A stretch of 64,000 bases of DNA from Holophagaceae bacterium (GCA_016722505.1 JADKJH010000004.1:124001-188000), one strand, 5' to 3'. Numbered from the stretch's first letter, positions 1 to 9,740 are shown. The notes: a model not told the origin generated them from the letters alone. Numbers and translations: made by a program.

Positions 1-753
1 AAGATCCAACTCTGAAGCCGTTTCAACATACTGCACGGGCTTGCCATAGTGCGCGGCGAGTTCCGCCAGATGCTTGGTGTTGCTTGAGGCTTTTCCGCCT
101 ACCACGATGACGAAATCCACGGTCTGAGCGAGCTTTTGGGCCTCATCCTGGCGCATCCAGGTGTCTTCGCAGATGGTGTTTTCAAGAATGCAGTCCCCGG
201 CACGGCCACGGATATATTCAGCAATCTCGTTGTAGTCCTTCACCGTGTAGGTCGTTTGCGCCACTACGAGGACTTTTTTCAATTCCTCGGGGCTCAGCTC
301 CATCGCCTGTCCGAGATTGGCGACGATCTTGGAGCCGTGCTCGGCGAAGCTGCGGTGGGCGATGCTTTCGGCGTGGCCGTGGCTGCCGAGGATCACAGTG
401 AAGTAGCCCTTTGGGCTCCATTTCTTGATCTTGTTGTGGACCTTGGCCACCTCAGGGCAGGTGGCGTTGACGATTTTGATTTCCCCAGCTTTTTGGCGCT
501 CCTTGAGCCCACGTAGATCCTGGATCGGAATGCCGTGGGCGCGGATCACCACGGTGCCATTGCCAACTTTGTCTGGTGATTCCGCCACTGCCACGCCGCG
601 TTTCCGGATGAGCTCCAGGGCTTGGGGGTTGTGGATGATCGGGCCGAGGGTCTGGACATTTTCCTGGCCGCTGTTGGAAGCCTCCAAAACCGCATCCATG
701 GCGCGCTTGACGCCCCAACAGAATCCAGCGGTTTTTGCGACGATCACCTTCAT
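1..753 (-). CDS. ispH: 4-hydroxy-3-methylbut-2-enyl diphosphate reductase, 3' end cut by window
   Basis: Last enzyme of the MEP isoprenoid pathway: reduces HMBPP to IPP and DMAPP with a cubane Fe-S cluster in the cytoplasm. The reading frame runs from ATG at 753 through the left edge, giving 251 codons. The three cluster cysteines are visible as C12 (FCWGV), C99 (ATCPEV) and C195 (TICEDT). The substrate-pocket signatures IIHN (H41), RAHG (H73), GSHGH, AQTT and SSNT are all present, so the visible part is an intact IspH. Only the C-terminus is missing. It is followed on the same strand, 77 bp upstream, by the Crp/Fnr gene. I see no functional link between the two. Confidence 0.95.
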   Translation of the reverse strand, partial: MKVIVAKTAGFCWGVKRAMDAVLEASNSGQENVQTLGPIIHNPQALELIRKRGVAVAESPDKVGNGTVVIRAHGIPIQDLRGLKERQKAGEIKIVNATCPEVAKVHNKIKKWSPKGYFTVILGSHGHAESIAHRSFAEHGSKIVANLGQAMELSPEELKKVLVVAQTTYTVKDYNEIAEYIRGRAGDCILENTICEDTWMRQDEAQKLAQTVDFVIVVGGKASSNTKHLAELAAHYGKPVQYVETASELDL

Positions 754-830
754 CAGCTGCCTTTCCTGACCAATCCAGTCGGACAATCCAGAATAGCTGC
801 AAAAGGCCAGTTCCGTGCGCCGGGATGCCA

Positions 831-1478
831 TTACAAGAGTCGGATACGGTCTCCAGAAACCTCGATGACACCCTGCTCTCGAAGTTGTTTGAGTAGCCTG
901 GAGAGTGTCTCGGGAGCCATGCCGAGTTGAGCCGCCAGGATTTTTTTGGGCACCTTCAAATGGAAGGCGCCATCCGGCGCATTTTTGGCGGAATCCTCGA
1001 TCCACCGTTTGAGCCGCCCTGCCCCGTCATTGCCGCTGAGTTGTTGCACCTGAAAGGTCAGGCGGTGATGCCAGGCCGCCAGGCCCTCCATGACCTTGAG
1101 GCTGAGATCCGAGTCCTCTCGAAGCAGCGCGAGAAAGGGATCTTTCGGGAAATAGGCCAGCAGGGTGGCTTCCAGGGCTTCCGCGGTAGCTGGGAAGATG
1201 CCTCCGGAAAACATGGCGGCTTCGGCAAAGCTGAATCCAGAACGCACCACATTGAGCGTGGTTTCACCGCCAACTTTCGGCGCGATGCGGTACAAGCGGA
1301 TCTGGCCTTCCAGCACCACGAAGAATCCCGTGCAGACCTCCCCTTCGGTGAAAAGCAATTGGCGGGGCTCCAAATTCCGAAGCTGCATCAGCTCGCCCAC
1401 CCGCGCCAGTTGGGCCGAGTTCATGGATAGGAACAACCCGGTTTTGGACCAGAGTCCCTGGTAGGCGGCAGCTTTCAT
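831..1478 (-). CDS. Crp/Fnr-family regulator, Dnr-like (probable NO/redox sensor)
   Basis: A 215-residue transcription factor with an N-terminal cyclic-nucleotide-binding-type beta barrel (about residues 15-130), a long dimer helix and a C-terminal winged HTH. The recognition helix contains PETLSRLL with E190, S193 and R194, the E-x-x-S-R arrangement that reads TTGA half-sites in Fnr and Dnr. It has only one cysteine (C49), so it cannot carry the N-terminal Fe-S cluster of true Fnr; a heme/NO-type (Dnr/Nnr) sensor is a better guess. It is divergent from ric, whose promoter contains a TTGAG-N4-GTCAA box, which makes ric its most likely target. The function is inferred from the family and the site, not shown. 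Confidence 0.85.
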   Translation of the reverse strand: MKAAAYQGLWSKTGLFLSMNSAQLARVGELMQLRNLEPRQLLFTEGEVCTGFFVVLEGQIRLYRIAPKVGGETTLNVVRSGFSFAEAAMFSGGIFPATAEALEATLLAYFPKDPFLALLREDSDLSLKVMEGLAAWHHRLTFQVQQLSGNDGAGRLKRWIEDSAKNAPDGAFHLKVPKKILAAQLGMAPETLSRLLKQLREQGVIEVSGDRIRLL

Positions 1479-1581
1479 TCCTTAATGTTAGGGCGAAGCA
1501 AGGGGGATTCGATGAATAGAGGTCGGATGACCGCAGCCGCTGTGCGATCCGGGGTGCCCAGTTCAAAGCTGAAGACCTGAC

Positions 1582-1595
1582 TTGAGATGTGTCAA
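1582..1595. promoter_or_regulatory. Fnr/Dnr-type operator upstream of ric
   Basis: TTGAG-ATGT-GTCAA, a perfect TTGA/TCAA dyad with the 14-bp spacing of Fnr/Dnr boxes. Its centre is about 69 bp before the ric ATG, which leaves room for a class II promoter with the box near -41. Confidence 0.6.
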
Positions 1596-1657
1596 GGCGG
1601 GCCCATGCCCGTCGCTGCACTCTTGCAGGGTGGGCTGTGGGCCCCGTGGAGGTAGCC

Positions 1658-2410
1658 ATGAGCGCAGTGAATGCATCATTGTTGGAACGGACCGTCGGAG
1701 AACTGGTGGCGGAGCAGCCCTCGCGGTCCCGCATTTTCGAAAAGGTGGGCATTGATTACTGCTGCAAAGGCAACGTGGCGTTGGGAGTGGCTTGCGAGGC
1801 CAAGGGCGTTGCGGTGGAGCCCATCCTGGCGGCCTTGAAGACTCAGCCTGCTGTGACGGAAGACGGCGATATCACGGCCCTCTACAAGTCGGCGGACGAC
1901 CTTGTGGATTACATCGTCAATAAGCACCACGCCTACATGCGCGAATGCTTGCCGCGCCTGGCTTTCATGACGGAAAAGGTCGCGGGAGTCCATGGCCACG
2001 AGGACAAGCGGCTGGGGCAGCTCCACCAGGCTTTCATGCAATTCAAGGCGGAAACTGACGGCCACCTGGACAAGGAAGAGGTCATGCTCTTCCCCTTCAT
2101 CAAGATGCTAGCCAAGGGCCAGCGGCCACCCTTTCCCCCCACGGTGATGATGCCTATCCGACGCATGCTGGAGGAACACCTGGATCACGGCCGCAACCTG
2201 GAGCATTTCAGAGAATTGACGGACGACTATGTCCCGCCCCCCCAGGCGTGCAATACCTATCTCGCGATGCTGCAAGGCCTGGAAGAGATGGAAGGGGATT
2301 TGCACCGCCACATCCATCTTGAGAACACCGTGCTCTATCCATGGGCCGAGCGCATGGAGCAGGATCTCGGCGTGGACCAGAGCGCTTTTTCTGGGCTCAG
2401 TTGCCACTGA
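1658..2410 (+). CDS. ric: Iron-sulfur cluster repair di-iron protein (Ric/ScdA/YtfE)
   Basis: Repairs Fe-S clusters damaged by nitric oxide or peroxide, using a non-heme di-iron centre in a hemerythrin-like bundle. 250 residues. The N-terminal ScdA_N/DUF542 domain (about 1-70) carries the diagnostic IDYCCKGN motif. The C-terminal hemerythrin-like domain has the metal histidines in KHHAYMR, GHLDKEE, EEHLDHG and HIHLEN. The ATG at 1658 is chosen because GGAGG lies 6 bases upstream and the DUF542 domain begins just after it; a longer frame from 1589 would start inside the operator. Divergent from the Dnr-like regulator, so probably induced by NO. Confidence 0.93.
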   Translation: MSAVNASLLERTVGELVAEQPSRSRIFEKVGIDYCCKGNVALGVACEAKGVAVEPILAALKTQPAVTEDGDITALYKSADDLVDYIVNKHHAYMRECLPRLAFMTEKVAGVHGHEDKRLGQLHQAFMQFKAETDGHLDKEEVMLFPFIKMLAKGQRPPFPPTVMMPIRRMLEEHLDHGRNLEHFRELTDDYVPPPQACNTYLAMLQGLEEMEGDLHRHIHLENTVLYPWAERMEQDLGVDQSAFSGLSCH

Positions 2411-2441
2411 TTCCACCTAGATTAGATTCCGTACAGGCGGG

Positions 2442-2460
2442 CTCTCATTGATTCTGAGAG
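2442..2460 (+). terminator. Small hairpin after ric, possible terminator
   Basis: CTCTCA and TGAGAG pair around a 7-base loop 32 bp after the ric stop. A weak T-rich stretch follows (CATTTATTTGG) but there is no clean U tract, so this is a tentative call. Confidence 0.25.
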
Positions 2461-2617
2461 TCCGCATTTATTTGGCCCCGCCTACCGGTCCGTCAGCGCA
2501 AGAGCCAAGGAATTTCATCTGGATAGATGGAATCGTTCTGAAAGTTCTGGCTCTTTACCTTGCATTTCAAGTACCTTGAGCAAACTCATTTCCTTTACCA
2601 CTCAAGGATATTTGACT

Positions 2618-3058
2618 ATGGCCGCACCGCTCCTGCCCGTCACGCTGACCTGCAACACGGACCTGCGCTTCATCGACCTGATCCAGGTCGTGGGTAGTGA
2701 GCTGCTGAAACATATGAACTTTTCCCAGGAAGACGGAGAGCGGCTTTGGCTGGCCATCCAGGAAGGCATCGCCAACGCCATGCGGCATGGCAACAAGCTG
2801 GACAAGCAAAAGCCTGTGAAGGTGACCTTCACCCCCACTTCAGAAAAACTCGAGATCCGCATAGATGATCTCGGCACCGGCGTGGACCTGAGCACCATCC
2901 CCAATCCGAACCTGCCGGAAAATCTCTTGAAACCTGGTGGCCGCGGTGTCTATTTCATGCGGGCTGTCATGGACAAGGTGGAATTGGAACACCGCGTGGA
3001 TGGCAGCACCCTGGTGCTCGTGAAGTATCGCAAGGGGCACGAAGAAGCCACCGCCTGA
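2618..3058 (+). CDS. RsbW-like anti-sigma factor / serine-protein kinase (HATPase_c)
   Basis: A 146-residue single-domain GHKL ATPase of the RsbW/SpoIIAB type, which in the family phosphorylates an anti-sigma-factor antagonist and binds an alternative sigma factor. The N box is seen as AIQEGIANAMRHGN, the G1 box as IDDLGTGVD and the G2 region as GGRGVYFMRAVMD. The start at ATG 2618 has AAGGA nine bases upstream; a TTG at 2576 in the same frame is possible but lacks a ribosome site. No sigma factor or STAS partner lies next to it. It is followed 51 bp later by polA. Confidence 0.85.
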   Translation: MAAPLLPVTLTCNTDLRFIDLIQVVGSELLKHMNFSQEDGERLWLAIQEGIANAMRHGNKLDKQKPVKVTFTPTSEKLEIRIDDLGTGVDLSTIPNPNLPENLLKPGGRGVYFMRAVMDKVELEHRVDGSTLVLVKYRKGHEEATA

Positions 3059-3109
3059 ATTTCATCCTTCCTGGGTTCATCCGTGGCCCCGAACTGCCAA
3101 ACTAGGCGG

Positions 3110-5911
3110 ATGACTGAAGACCGCCTATATCTGATCGACACCTTTGCGCTCATCTTTCGGGCGTACTACGCCAATATGCGCATGAAGAATGGCGCGGCGC
3201 ACACCATGGCGCGGATGCTCTTGGCCATGGTCAACCAGCACCAGCCCACGCATCTCGCGGCGGTGTTCGATACCCCGGAGCCCACGTTCCGGCATGAGAT
3301 CTATCCCGACTACAAGGCGAACCGGGCGGAGATGCCCGAGGATCTGAGACCGCAGATCCAGCTCATCCGCGAACTCATCGAGGCCCTCAACATCCCCATC
3401 GTGCAACTGCATGGATTCGAGGCGGACGATGTGATGGGAACCCTCGCCCGGGAAGCTGCGAAGGAGGGCCTTCCTTCGGTCATCGTCAGTCCTGACAAGG
3501 ATCTACTGCAGCTTGTGGATGACGCGGGCAAGATCCAGGTGCTCAATAACCGTGACGGCGAAGTATGGATAGATCGGGCTGGCGTGAAGGAACGTTTTGG
3601 CGTTTTCCCCGAGCAGGTTGTGGACATGCTCACGTTGATGGGGGATTCATCTGACAATGTGAAGGGCGTTCCTGGCATCGGCGAAAAGGGCGCGTGTGCA
3701 CTGTTGGAGACATACGGATCCCTGGATGAAGTGCTGGCTCACAAAGCGGACCTGAAGCCCAGGCAGCGCGCAGGCATCGAAGAAGCAGCACCGTGGCTGG
3801 AACTTTCCCGCCGCCTGGTCACCGTGGTGACGGATCTGAAGCTGCCAGTGACAGTGCACGATCTCATCTATAAAGGCGTGGATCAGGCCCAGGCCCGGGA
3901 GGCCTTCAAGCGCCTGGGGTTCCAGATGCTCACCAAGGAATTCACCGCGATTGGGGGAGGCGAGGCAGGGCCCAGACGCAAATACCGCCACGCTGCTTCG
4001 ATGGCTGACCTCGACGCCGCGATCCAGGAAATCCGCCAGGTGAAACGCTGCGGGTTGGATACGGAAACCACCAGCATTGACGCCACCCGCGGCCACATTG
4101 TGGGCCTAAGCCTCGCCTGGAAGCCGGACGAAGCGCTCTATGTCCCCCTGGCGCATTTGAAACCGCCCACCAAGGACACCGAGGGCTCTTTGCCCGGCCT
4201 TCTGCCGGACTCGGGGCTTCCTGATTCTGAGCTGGATCTGCGTGGGGACGCGGCGGACTACTTCGCTTCCCTTGCGCCGCATCTCGATCCGCGCAATCTC
4301 AACTTTCGCGAGGTTCGAGCCAAATTGGGGCCGCTATTGTCTGATGCGGCCATCGCCAAGGTCGGGCAAAACCTCAAGTACGACCTGCAGGTCTTGGCGC
4401 GCCATGGCTTTGAAGTGCATGGATTGGCGGGCGACAGCATGGTGCAAAGCTATCTGCTGGAATCTTCGCTGCGTCTCAACCTGGACGACTTGAGTTCACG
4501 CTGGTTGGACACAAAACCGATCCCTTTCGAAGCCATCGTTGGCAAGGGCAAGGCCCAAAAACGCTTTGATGAAGCCGACTTCGACCAGGCGGTGCAATAC
4601 GCCGCCGAGGATGCGGATCTTGCCCTGCAGCTGGTGAACAAGCTGGATGCCGCCATGCAGGACGCCCAGCTTCGGCGGCTCTATGAGGAGGTGGATCTTC
4701 CGTTGGTGGAAGTCCTCGCCGATCTTGAACTTCAGGGAATCCGCGTGGACCTGGAGGTGCTGTCCGGGCTGGCCAAGGACATGAATGCCCAGCGCGATGC
4801 AGCCGCCGTGCGGGTGACTGAGCTTGCGGGTGAGGCTTTCAATCTGAACAGTCCCTCCCAGCTTTCCAAGATCCTGTACGACAAGTTGGGACTGCCTGTC
4901 CTCCAGCGCACCGCCAAAACCAAGGTCCCCAGCACCGATGAGGATGTGCTGAGCGAATTGGCCCTCCGCGACGATGGCGAGATCGCGCGCCAGCTGTTGA
5001 AGCATCGACAGATGGTGAAGCTTCTGGGCACCTATGTGGAGGCCCTTCCGCAGATGGTGAATCCCGTCACGGGCCGCGTCCACACCAAGCTCCACGCGGC
5101 TGTGGTGGCTTCAGGCCGCCTGGCTTCCAGTGATCCCAATTTGCAGAACATCCCCATCCGCACCGAAGAGGGCCGCCGCATCCGTGGCGCGTTCGTCCCT
5201 GAAAAAGGCTGGGTGCTTCTGGATGCGGACTACTCGCAGATTGAATTGCGGGTGGTCGCGGCCCTGGCCCAGGATCCCGTGCTGCTGGGAGCCTTCGCGG
5301 CCGGGGAAGACATTCATCGCCGCACAGCCTCCGAGGTGATGGGTGTGCCGCTGGACCAGGTCACGGGCGATGACCGCGCCAAGGCCAAGGCCGTGAACTT
5401 TGGCTTGCTGTATGGCCAGGGCGCCTTCGCCTTGGCATCCTCGCTCGGCATCACCACCAAGGAAGCAAAGGCCTTCATCGAGCGGTACTTCGAGCGCATG
5501 CCCAAGGTCGCCACTTGGATCGAGGGCACGAAGGAGAAGGCGCTGAAGGAGTTGCTGGTGCGCACCCATTGGGGCCGCATCCGCCGCATTCCTGAATTGG
5601 AAAGCAGCAATCCCGGCCTGAAGGCAGGTGGCCTGCGGGAAGCGGTGAACACGGTCGTGCAGGGCACCGCCGCCGACATCATGCGCCGGGCCATGGTGCG
5701 TCTCCACCGGATGCTCAAGGCTGAAAATATGCGCTCACGGCTTCTGCTGCAGGTCCATGACGAACTGTTGGTGGAGGCCCCGGCAGAGGAAGTTGAAAGG
5801 GCTTCTGAATTACTGAGGGGAGCCATGGAAGGCGCCGATGATCTGCTCCCTCTTGGCGTCAAGCTCGCCGCAGAAGTGCGGACTGGAGCGAGTTGGCTGG
5901 CGTGCAAGTGA
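3110..5911 (+). CDS. polA: DNA polymerase I with active proofreading domain
   Basis: 933-residue family A polymerase for Okazaki fragment processing and repair. Domain order: 5'-3' exonuclease (about 1-290; LIDTFALIFRAYY, the DADD-type metal sites and the VKGVPGIGEKGA helix-hairpin-helix), 3'-5' exonuclease (about 310-520) and polymerase (about 560-933). The proofreading site looks functional: DTE in GLDTETTS, the D in NLKYDLQV and the Y/D in YAAEDAD. Polymerase motif A is DADYSQIELR, motif B is in KAVNFGLLYGQG and motif C is VHDELL. ATG 3110 is preferred over GTG 3083 because homology begins there. It is the first gene of a rightward run with purD. Confidence 0.97.
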   Translation: MTEDRLYLIDTFALIFRAYYANMRMKNGAAHTMARMLLAMVNQHQPTHLAAVFDTPEPTFRHEIYPDYKANRAEMPEDLRPQIQLIRELIEALNIPIVQLHGFEADDVMGTLAREAAKEGLPSVIVSPDKDLLQLVDDAGKIQVLNNRDGEVWIDRAGVKERFGVFPEQVVDMLTLMGDSSDNVKGVPGIGEKGACALLETYGSLDEVLAHKADLKPRQRAGIEEAAPWLELSRRLVTVVTDLKLPVTVHDLIYKGVDQAQAREAFKRLGFQMLTKEFTAIGGGEAGPRRKYRHAASMADLDAAIQEIRQVKRCGLDTETTSIDATRGHIVGLSLAWKPDEALYVPLAHLKPPTKDTEGSLPGLLPDSGLPDSELDLRGDAADYFASLAPHLDPRNLNFREVRAKLGPLLSDAAIAKVGQNLKYDLQVLARHGFEVHGLAGDSMVQSYLLESSLRLNLDDLSSRWLDTKPIPFEAIVGKGKAQKRFDEADFDQAVQYAAEDADLALQLVNKLDAAMQDAQLRRLYEEVDLPLVEVLADLELQGIRVDLEVLSGLAKDMNAQRDAAAVRVTELAGEAFNLNSPSQLSKILYDKLGLPVLQRTAKTKVPSTDEDVLSELALRDDGEIARQLLKHRQMVKLLGTYVEALPQMVNPVTGRVHTKLHAAVVASGRLASSDPNLQNIPIRTEEGRRIRGAFVPEKGWVLLDADYSQIELRVVAALAQDPVLLGAFAAGEDIHRRTASEVMGVPLDQVTGDDRAKAKAVNFGLLYGQGAFALASSLGITTKEAKAFIERYFERMPKVATWIEGTKEKALKELLVRTHWGRIRRIPELESSNPGLKAGGLREAVNTVVQGTAADIMRRAMVRLHRMLKAENMRSRLLLQVHDELLVEAPAEEVERASELLRGAMEGADDLLPLGVKLAAEVRTGASWLACK

Positions 5912-5949
5912 TGAGCTTGGGCAATACTGGATCACCTGGAGAATCACCC

Positions 5950-7254
5950 ATGAAGATCCTGCTTGTCGGTTCCGGTGGTCGGGAATACGCCATCGCCCTG
6001 AAGCTTCTGGCGGGACCGACACCGGTGAAGCTCTTCGCAGCGCCAGGGAGCGATGCCATCGGAGAGCTGGGCGTTTGCCTACCATTCGCGGTGGATGACC
6101 TGGAGGGGATCAAAGGCTGGGCAGCGGAACATCGTCCGGATCTTTCCATCATTGCCCCTGAAGGTCCGTTGGTGGCAGGTCTTGCAGATGGATTAAGGTC
6201 CATGGGGCTAGCCGTGTTCGGTCACGATGCGAACACTTCCCGGCTGGAAGGCAGTAAATCTTTCGCGAAGGATTTCATGCATCGCTACGGGATTCCTTGC
6301 GCCGCCAGTGTCAGTGTCTCGGAACTTAACAACGGTGAAGCCATCATTAGCACATGGACCTACGGGTACCCCATCGTGCTGAAGGCAGATGGCTTGGCGG
6401 CTGGAAAGGGGGTGGTACTGGCTGCGACCGAAGAGGAAGCCTTGGAAACCTTGCGCCGTTTCCTAGACGGCCAATTCGGCGAGGCATCCAGGACCGTTCT
6501 GCTGGAGGCACCGTTGTTCGGCATGGAGCTGAGCCTGCATGTCTTGGTGGATGTGGATGCGACCCATGCCCGCTATGTGATGCTGCCGCCTTGTCAGGAC
6601 CATAAGCGCATTTTCGATGGAGACAAGGGCCCGAATACGGGTGGCATGGGGGCCTTCGGGCCCATCCCATTTTTGAAAGCCGAAGATATCACCTTGCTTC
6701 GTGACGCCTTGGTAGTGCCCACGGTGCGCGGGCTTCAAAAGGAAGGGCTGAACGCCAGGGGTGTCCTGTTCCTGGGAGTCATGTGGACGGACCAGGGCCC
6801 ACAGTTGCTGGAGTACAACTGCCGGTTCGGGGATCCCGAGACCCAGGTGCTCATGCAATTGTTGAATGAAGATTTGCCCCAGCTCCTGCTGGAAGTGGCC
6901 GAAGGGCGCTTGGATCGGGAGCGCGTGAAACTGAATCCGGGTTGCGCCATCTCGGTCGTTTTAGCAGCGGAGGGCTATCCGGATGCTCCGAGGAAGGGTG
7001 TCCCCATCGATGTGGGAACTCCTTCAGTCACTGTCATCCATGCAGGCACCAAGATGATAAACGGCCGATGGGTCACGAATGGCGGCCGTGTGATCAATCT
7101 CAGCACCCACGCTGGAAACCTGGCTTCAGCCCGCCAACGGATCGAAGAGGGTTTGGAGTCCATTCATTGGGTCGGTATGCAATACCGCAAGGACATCGGA
7201 CTCCGGGCTCTGCAGCATGCCGAAGCGGGCCGTTCGGTGCGGGATCCATGGTGA
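5950..7254 (+). CDS. purD: Phosphoribosylamine-glycine ligase (GAR synthetase)
   Basis: Second step of purine synthesis: joins phosphoribosylamine and glycine with ATP. 434 residues, the usual length. An ATP-grasp enzyme with the N-terminal GSGGREYAIA nucleotide-fold start, the ATP-grasp glycine loop in DGLAAGKGVVLA and the metal-site motif NCRFGDPETQ. The start is the ATG at 5950, whose product begins with the conserved MKILLVGSGGRE. A longer frame overlapping the polA end is not needed. No other pur genes are in the window. Confidence 0.95.
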   Translation: MKILLVGSGGREYAIALKLLAGPTPVKLFAAPGSDAIGELGVCLPFAVDDLEGIKGWAAEHRPDLSIIAPEGPLVAGLADGLRSMGLAVFGHDANTSRLEGSKSFAKDFMHRYGIPCAASVSVSELNNGEAIISTWTYGYPIVLKADGLAAGKGVVLAATEEEALETLRRFLDGQFGEASRTVLLEAPLFGMELSLHVLVDVDATHARYVMLPPCQDHKRIFDGDKGPNTGGMGAFGPIPFLKAEDITLLRDALVVPTVRGLQKEGLNARGVLFLGVMWTDQGPQLLEYNCRFGDPETQVLMQLLNEDLPQLLLEVAEGRLDRERVKLNPGCAISVVLAAEGYPDAPRKGVPIDVGTPSVTVIHAGTKMINGRWVTNGGRVINLSTHAGNLASARQRIEEGLESIHWVGMQYRKDIGLRALQHAEAGRSVRDPW

Positions 7255-7277
7255 GCCGCTGGAGCTAGGGAGTACCC

Positions 7278-7766
7278 ATGATCGATCTGATCCGCGATCT
7301 CTATGTGCATCAGGAATGGGCCGACGCAGAGCATTGGCGTGTGCTTCGCGTATTCCAGCCGGCCCTGGAGGATGACGGATTGAGGCAGGGGCTCTTCCAC
7401 ATCCACGCCGTCCAGAAAGTGTGGCTCGCGCGCTGGCAGGGCGTGGGCTTGACCTTCCCTAAAACCGAAGACTATCCACGCATTGAGGATCTCTACACCT
7501 TCGCCAAATCTTGTCACGCAGCCCTTCGGGGTTATCTGTCCCTCCGCTCCGAATCGGATCTCCAGGCATCCGTGACCTATCAAAATATTTACGGCGAGAC
7601 CTTCACCCAGCCCCTGGGGGACCTGCTGCTCCATCTGCCATACCACAGCCAGTACCACCGGGGACAGACCGCGCGGGCCATGGTCGCGCTGGGCGCCCAT
7701 ATGCCCGCGACTGATCTGGTGGTGTGGCAGCGAGCGGGTCGGCCAAAAGCCGACTGGGCCGGATGA
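7278..7766 (+). CDS. DinB/YfiT-fold putative metalloenzyme
   Basis: 162 residues in one DinB four-helix bundle. The family binds a metal through three histidines; candidates here are H11 (VHQEWAD), the H in HIHAVQKVW and the H in YHSQYHRGQ, the last being the family signature near the third helix. The family includes thiol transferases and damage-induced proteins, but the substrate cannot be told from sequence. It lies 23 bp after purD on the same strand and may be cotranscribed. A second DinB protein is found at 16618-17163. Confidence 0.85.
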   Translation: MIDLIRDLYVHQEWADAEHWRVLRVFQPALEDDGLRQGLFHIHAVQKVWLARWQGVGLTFPKTEDYPRIEDLYTFAKSCHAALRGYLSLRSESDLQASVTYQNIYGETFTQPLGDLLLHLPYHSQYHRGQTARAMVALGAHMPATDLVVWQRAGRPKADWAG

Positions 7767-7822
7767 TCAGCATCAGTTCCAACGATGCAGGGGTTCCCGT
7801 GCCGGGCTCGTGTGGCTCCGCT

Positions 7823-9740
7823 TCACTGGAAACGGTTGGACCAGATGTTGTAGCGCGCACCGTCATGCTGGTACCACACCGCCAGGGCGTTGCCGCCGGG
7901 ATCAAGGGCGATTTGGGGGTAATAAGCGTGGCCTGCGTTGTCAGTCTCGATGAGCGCTGCCGTGCCCCAGCCGCTGCCGATGGTGTAGCGGTTCGCCCAG
8001 ATGTTGATGTGCGTGCCGTCATGCTGCGCCCACACCGCCAGCGCGTTGCCGCTGGGATCAAGGGCGATTTGGGGCTGAGAGGCTTCCCAAGGGTTGGTTT
8101 CAATTAGCACCGCCACGCCCCATCCGGTACCTGCCATATAGCGGTTGGCCCAAATGTTGGAGGAGTGGGTGCCATCCTCCTGGGACCACACCGCTAGGGC
8201 GTTGCCGCTGGCATCGATGGCGATTTGGGGATGCATGGCATTACCGGCGTTGTCGGTTTCAATCAGCGCGGCGGTGCCCCAGCCGGTACCTGCCACGTAG
8301 CGGTTAGCCCAAATATTATCGCGTGTGCCATCGTTCTGCGGCCACACGGCCAGCGCATTGCCGTTAACATCAACGGCAATTTGGGGATTGGAGGCATCAC
8401 CCACATTGTCGGTCTCGATGAGGGCTGCCGTTCCCCAGCCGGTGCCTGCTGCGTAGCGATTGGCCCAAATACTGCGGTGGGGGCCATCATACTGCCGCCA
8501 CACTGCCAGAGCATTGCCGCTGGGGTCCATGGCGATCTGGGGGCTAGAGGCATCATCGGTGTTGTCGGTTTCAATCAGCACCGCCGCGCCCCAACCGCTA
8601 CCGGCTGTGTAGCGATTGGCCCAGATGTTGTATGCGGGTGCCGTCATCCTGGGACCACACCGCCAGGGCGTTGCCGTTGGGATCAATGGCGATTTTGGCC
8701 TCGGAAGCGTCCCCGGTGTTGTCGGTTTCAATCAACTCCGCCGTGCCCCAGCCAGCACCTGCCGTGTAGCGGTTGGCCCAGATGTTGTAGCGTGTTCCGT
8801 CATGCTGGGCCCACACAGATAGGGCGTTGCCGTTGGCATTCATGGAGATTTTGGGTTCATCGGCATAGCCGGCGTTGTCGGTTTCAATCAGCGTGGGCGT
8901 GCCCCATCCGGTGCCTGCTGTGTAGCGGTTGGCCCAGATGTTGTTGCGCGCACCGTCATATTGGGACCACACCGACAGGGCGTTGCCGCTTGCATCCATG
9001 GCGATTTGGGGGCTGGTGGCACTACCCGCGTTGTTGGTCTCGATGAGTCCGGCGGTGCCCCAAGCCTTCGGTGGTGCAGCGGGGTTGACCGTCAGCATGG
9101 CGACCGTGCTGGTGGTTGAGCCGGAACCATTAGTGGCAACGACGCGATACTGATTTCCACTGTCACCGGTGCTGGTGGCGAGTGTGGTGTAGCTGCTGGT
9201 GGTGGCACCGGCGATATCGGCAAAGCTGCCACCCCCATTGGTGCTTGCCTGCCATTGCAGTGTAGGGCTTGGGATGCCGGTGGCGGCCGCGTTGAAGGTC
9301 GCGGTGTTCGGCGCGGTCACTGTGGCGTTGGCGGGGTGGGTGGTGAAGGCCGGAATCATCGGAGCCTGGTTGACGGTGAGCGACGCGGCGTTGCTGGTGG
9401 CGCTGCCCGCGCTGTTGCTCACCACCACACGGAATTGGTGGGCATTGTCCGCCAGCGGCACGGCCGTCAGGGAAAGGGTGGCATTGGTCGCGCCTGCAAC
9501 GTCTGAAAAATTGGCGCCGCCATCGGTACTGCGACGCCATTGGTAGCTGATGGAAGCACCCGTTGCGGTGACCGAGAAGCTGGCGTTTTGCCCAACAATG
9601 ATGGCCTGGGCGGCGGGTTGCACGGTGATGCTGGGGGCCACCACGGCGGGCTGTCCAGGCGCGTCGCTTCCGGTGCTACAGCCAAGCACGGAGATCAGTG
9701 CTGGAACGCTAGCGAAAAGGTACAGACGGGCCGTCCGCAT
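7823..9740 (-). pseudogene. Secreted Ig-like plus tandem-repeat protein, one frameshift as sequenced
   Basis: The N-terminal part (8598-9740) starts at ATG 9740 with a lipoprotein-type signal ending LISVLGCS. It then has two Ig-like domains of about 90 residues (each with a YQWR or LQWQ tryptophan and a conserved Y/F-R-V-V strand), then about 52-residue repeats. Near 8630 the frame changes and the repeats continue to the stop at 7823. Comparing repeat copies shows one extra base: every other copy has 14 bases between GTTGTA and GTCAT, this one has 15. With it removed, the protein would be about 640 residues. The repeats, with NALAVW and NIWANRY cores, resemble beta-propeller blades, so a surface binding role is likely. 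It could be a sequencing error or phase variation. Confidence 0.75.
7826..9065 (-). repeat. Eight tandem ~156-bp coding repeats
   Basis: About eight copies of a roughly 156-bp unit coding for a 52-residue module of the form ALIETDN-AG-A-PQIA-D--GNALAVW-Q-DGT--NIWANRY-AG-GWGTA. The copies are diverged at third codon positions, which argues for selection on the protein. The period and coding nature rule out CRISPR. Confidence 0.85.

Noticed and set aside
7826..9065. Regular 156-bp periodicity suspected as CRISPR or satellite
   Set aside because: The unit is protein coding, diverged at third positions, and too long for CRISPR repeats and spacers.
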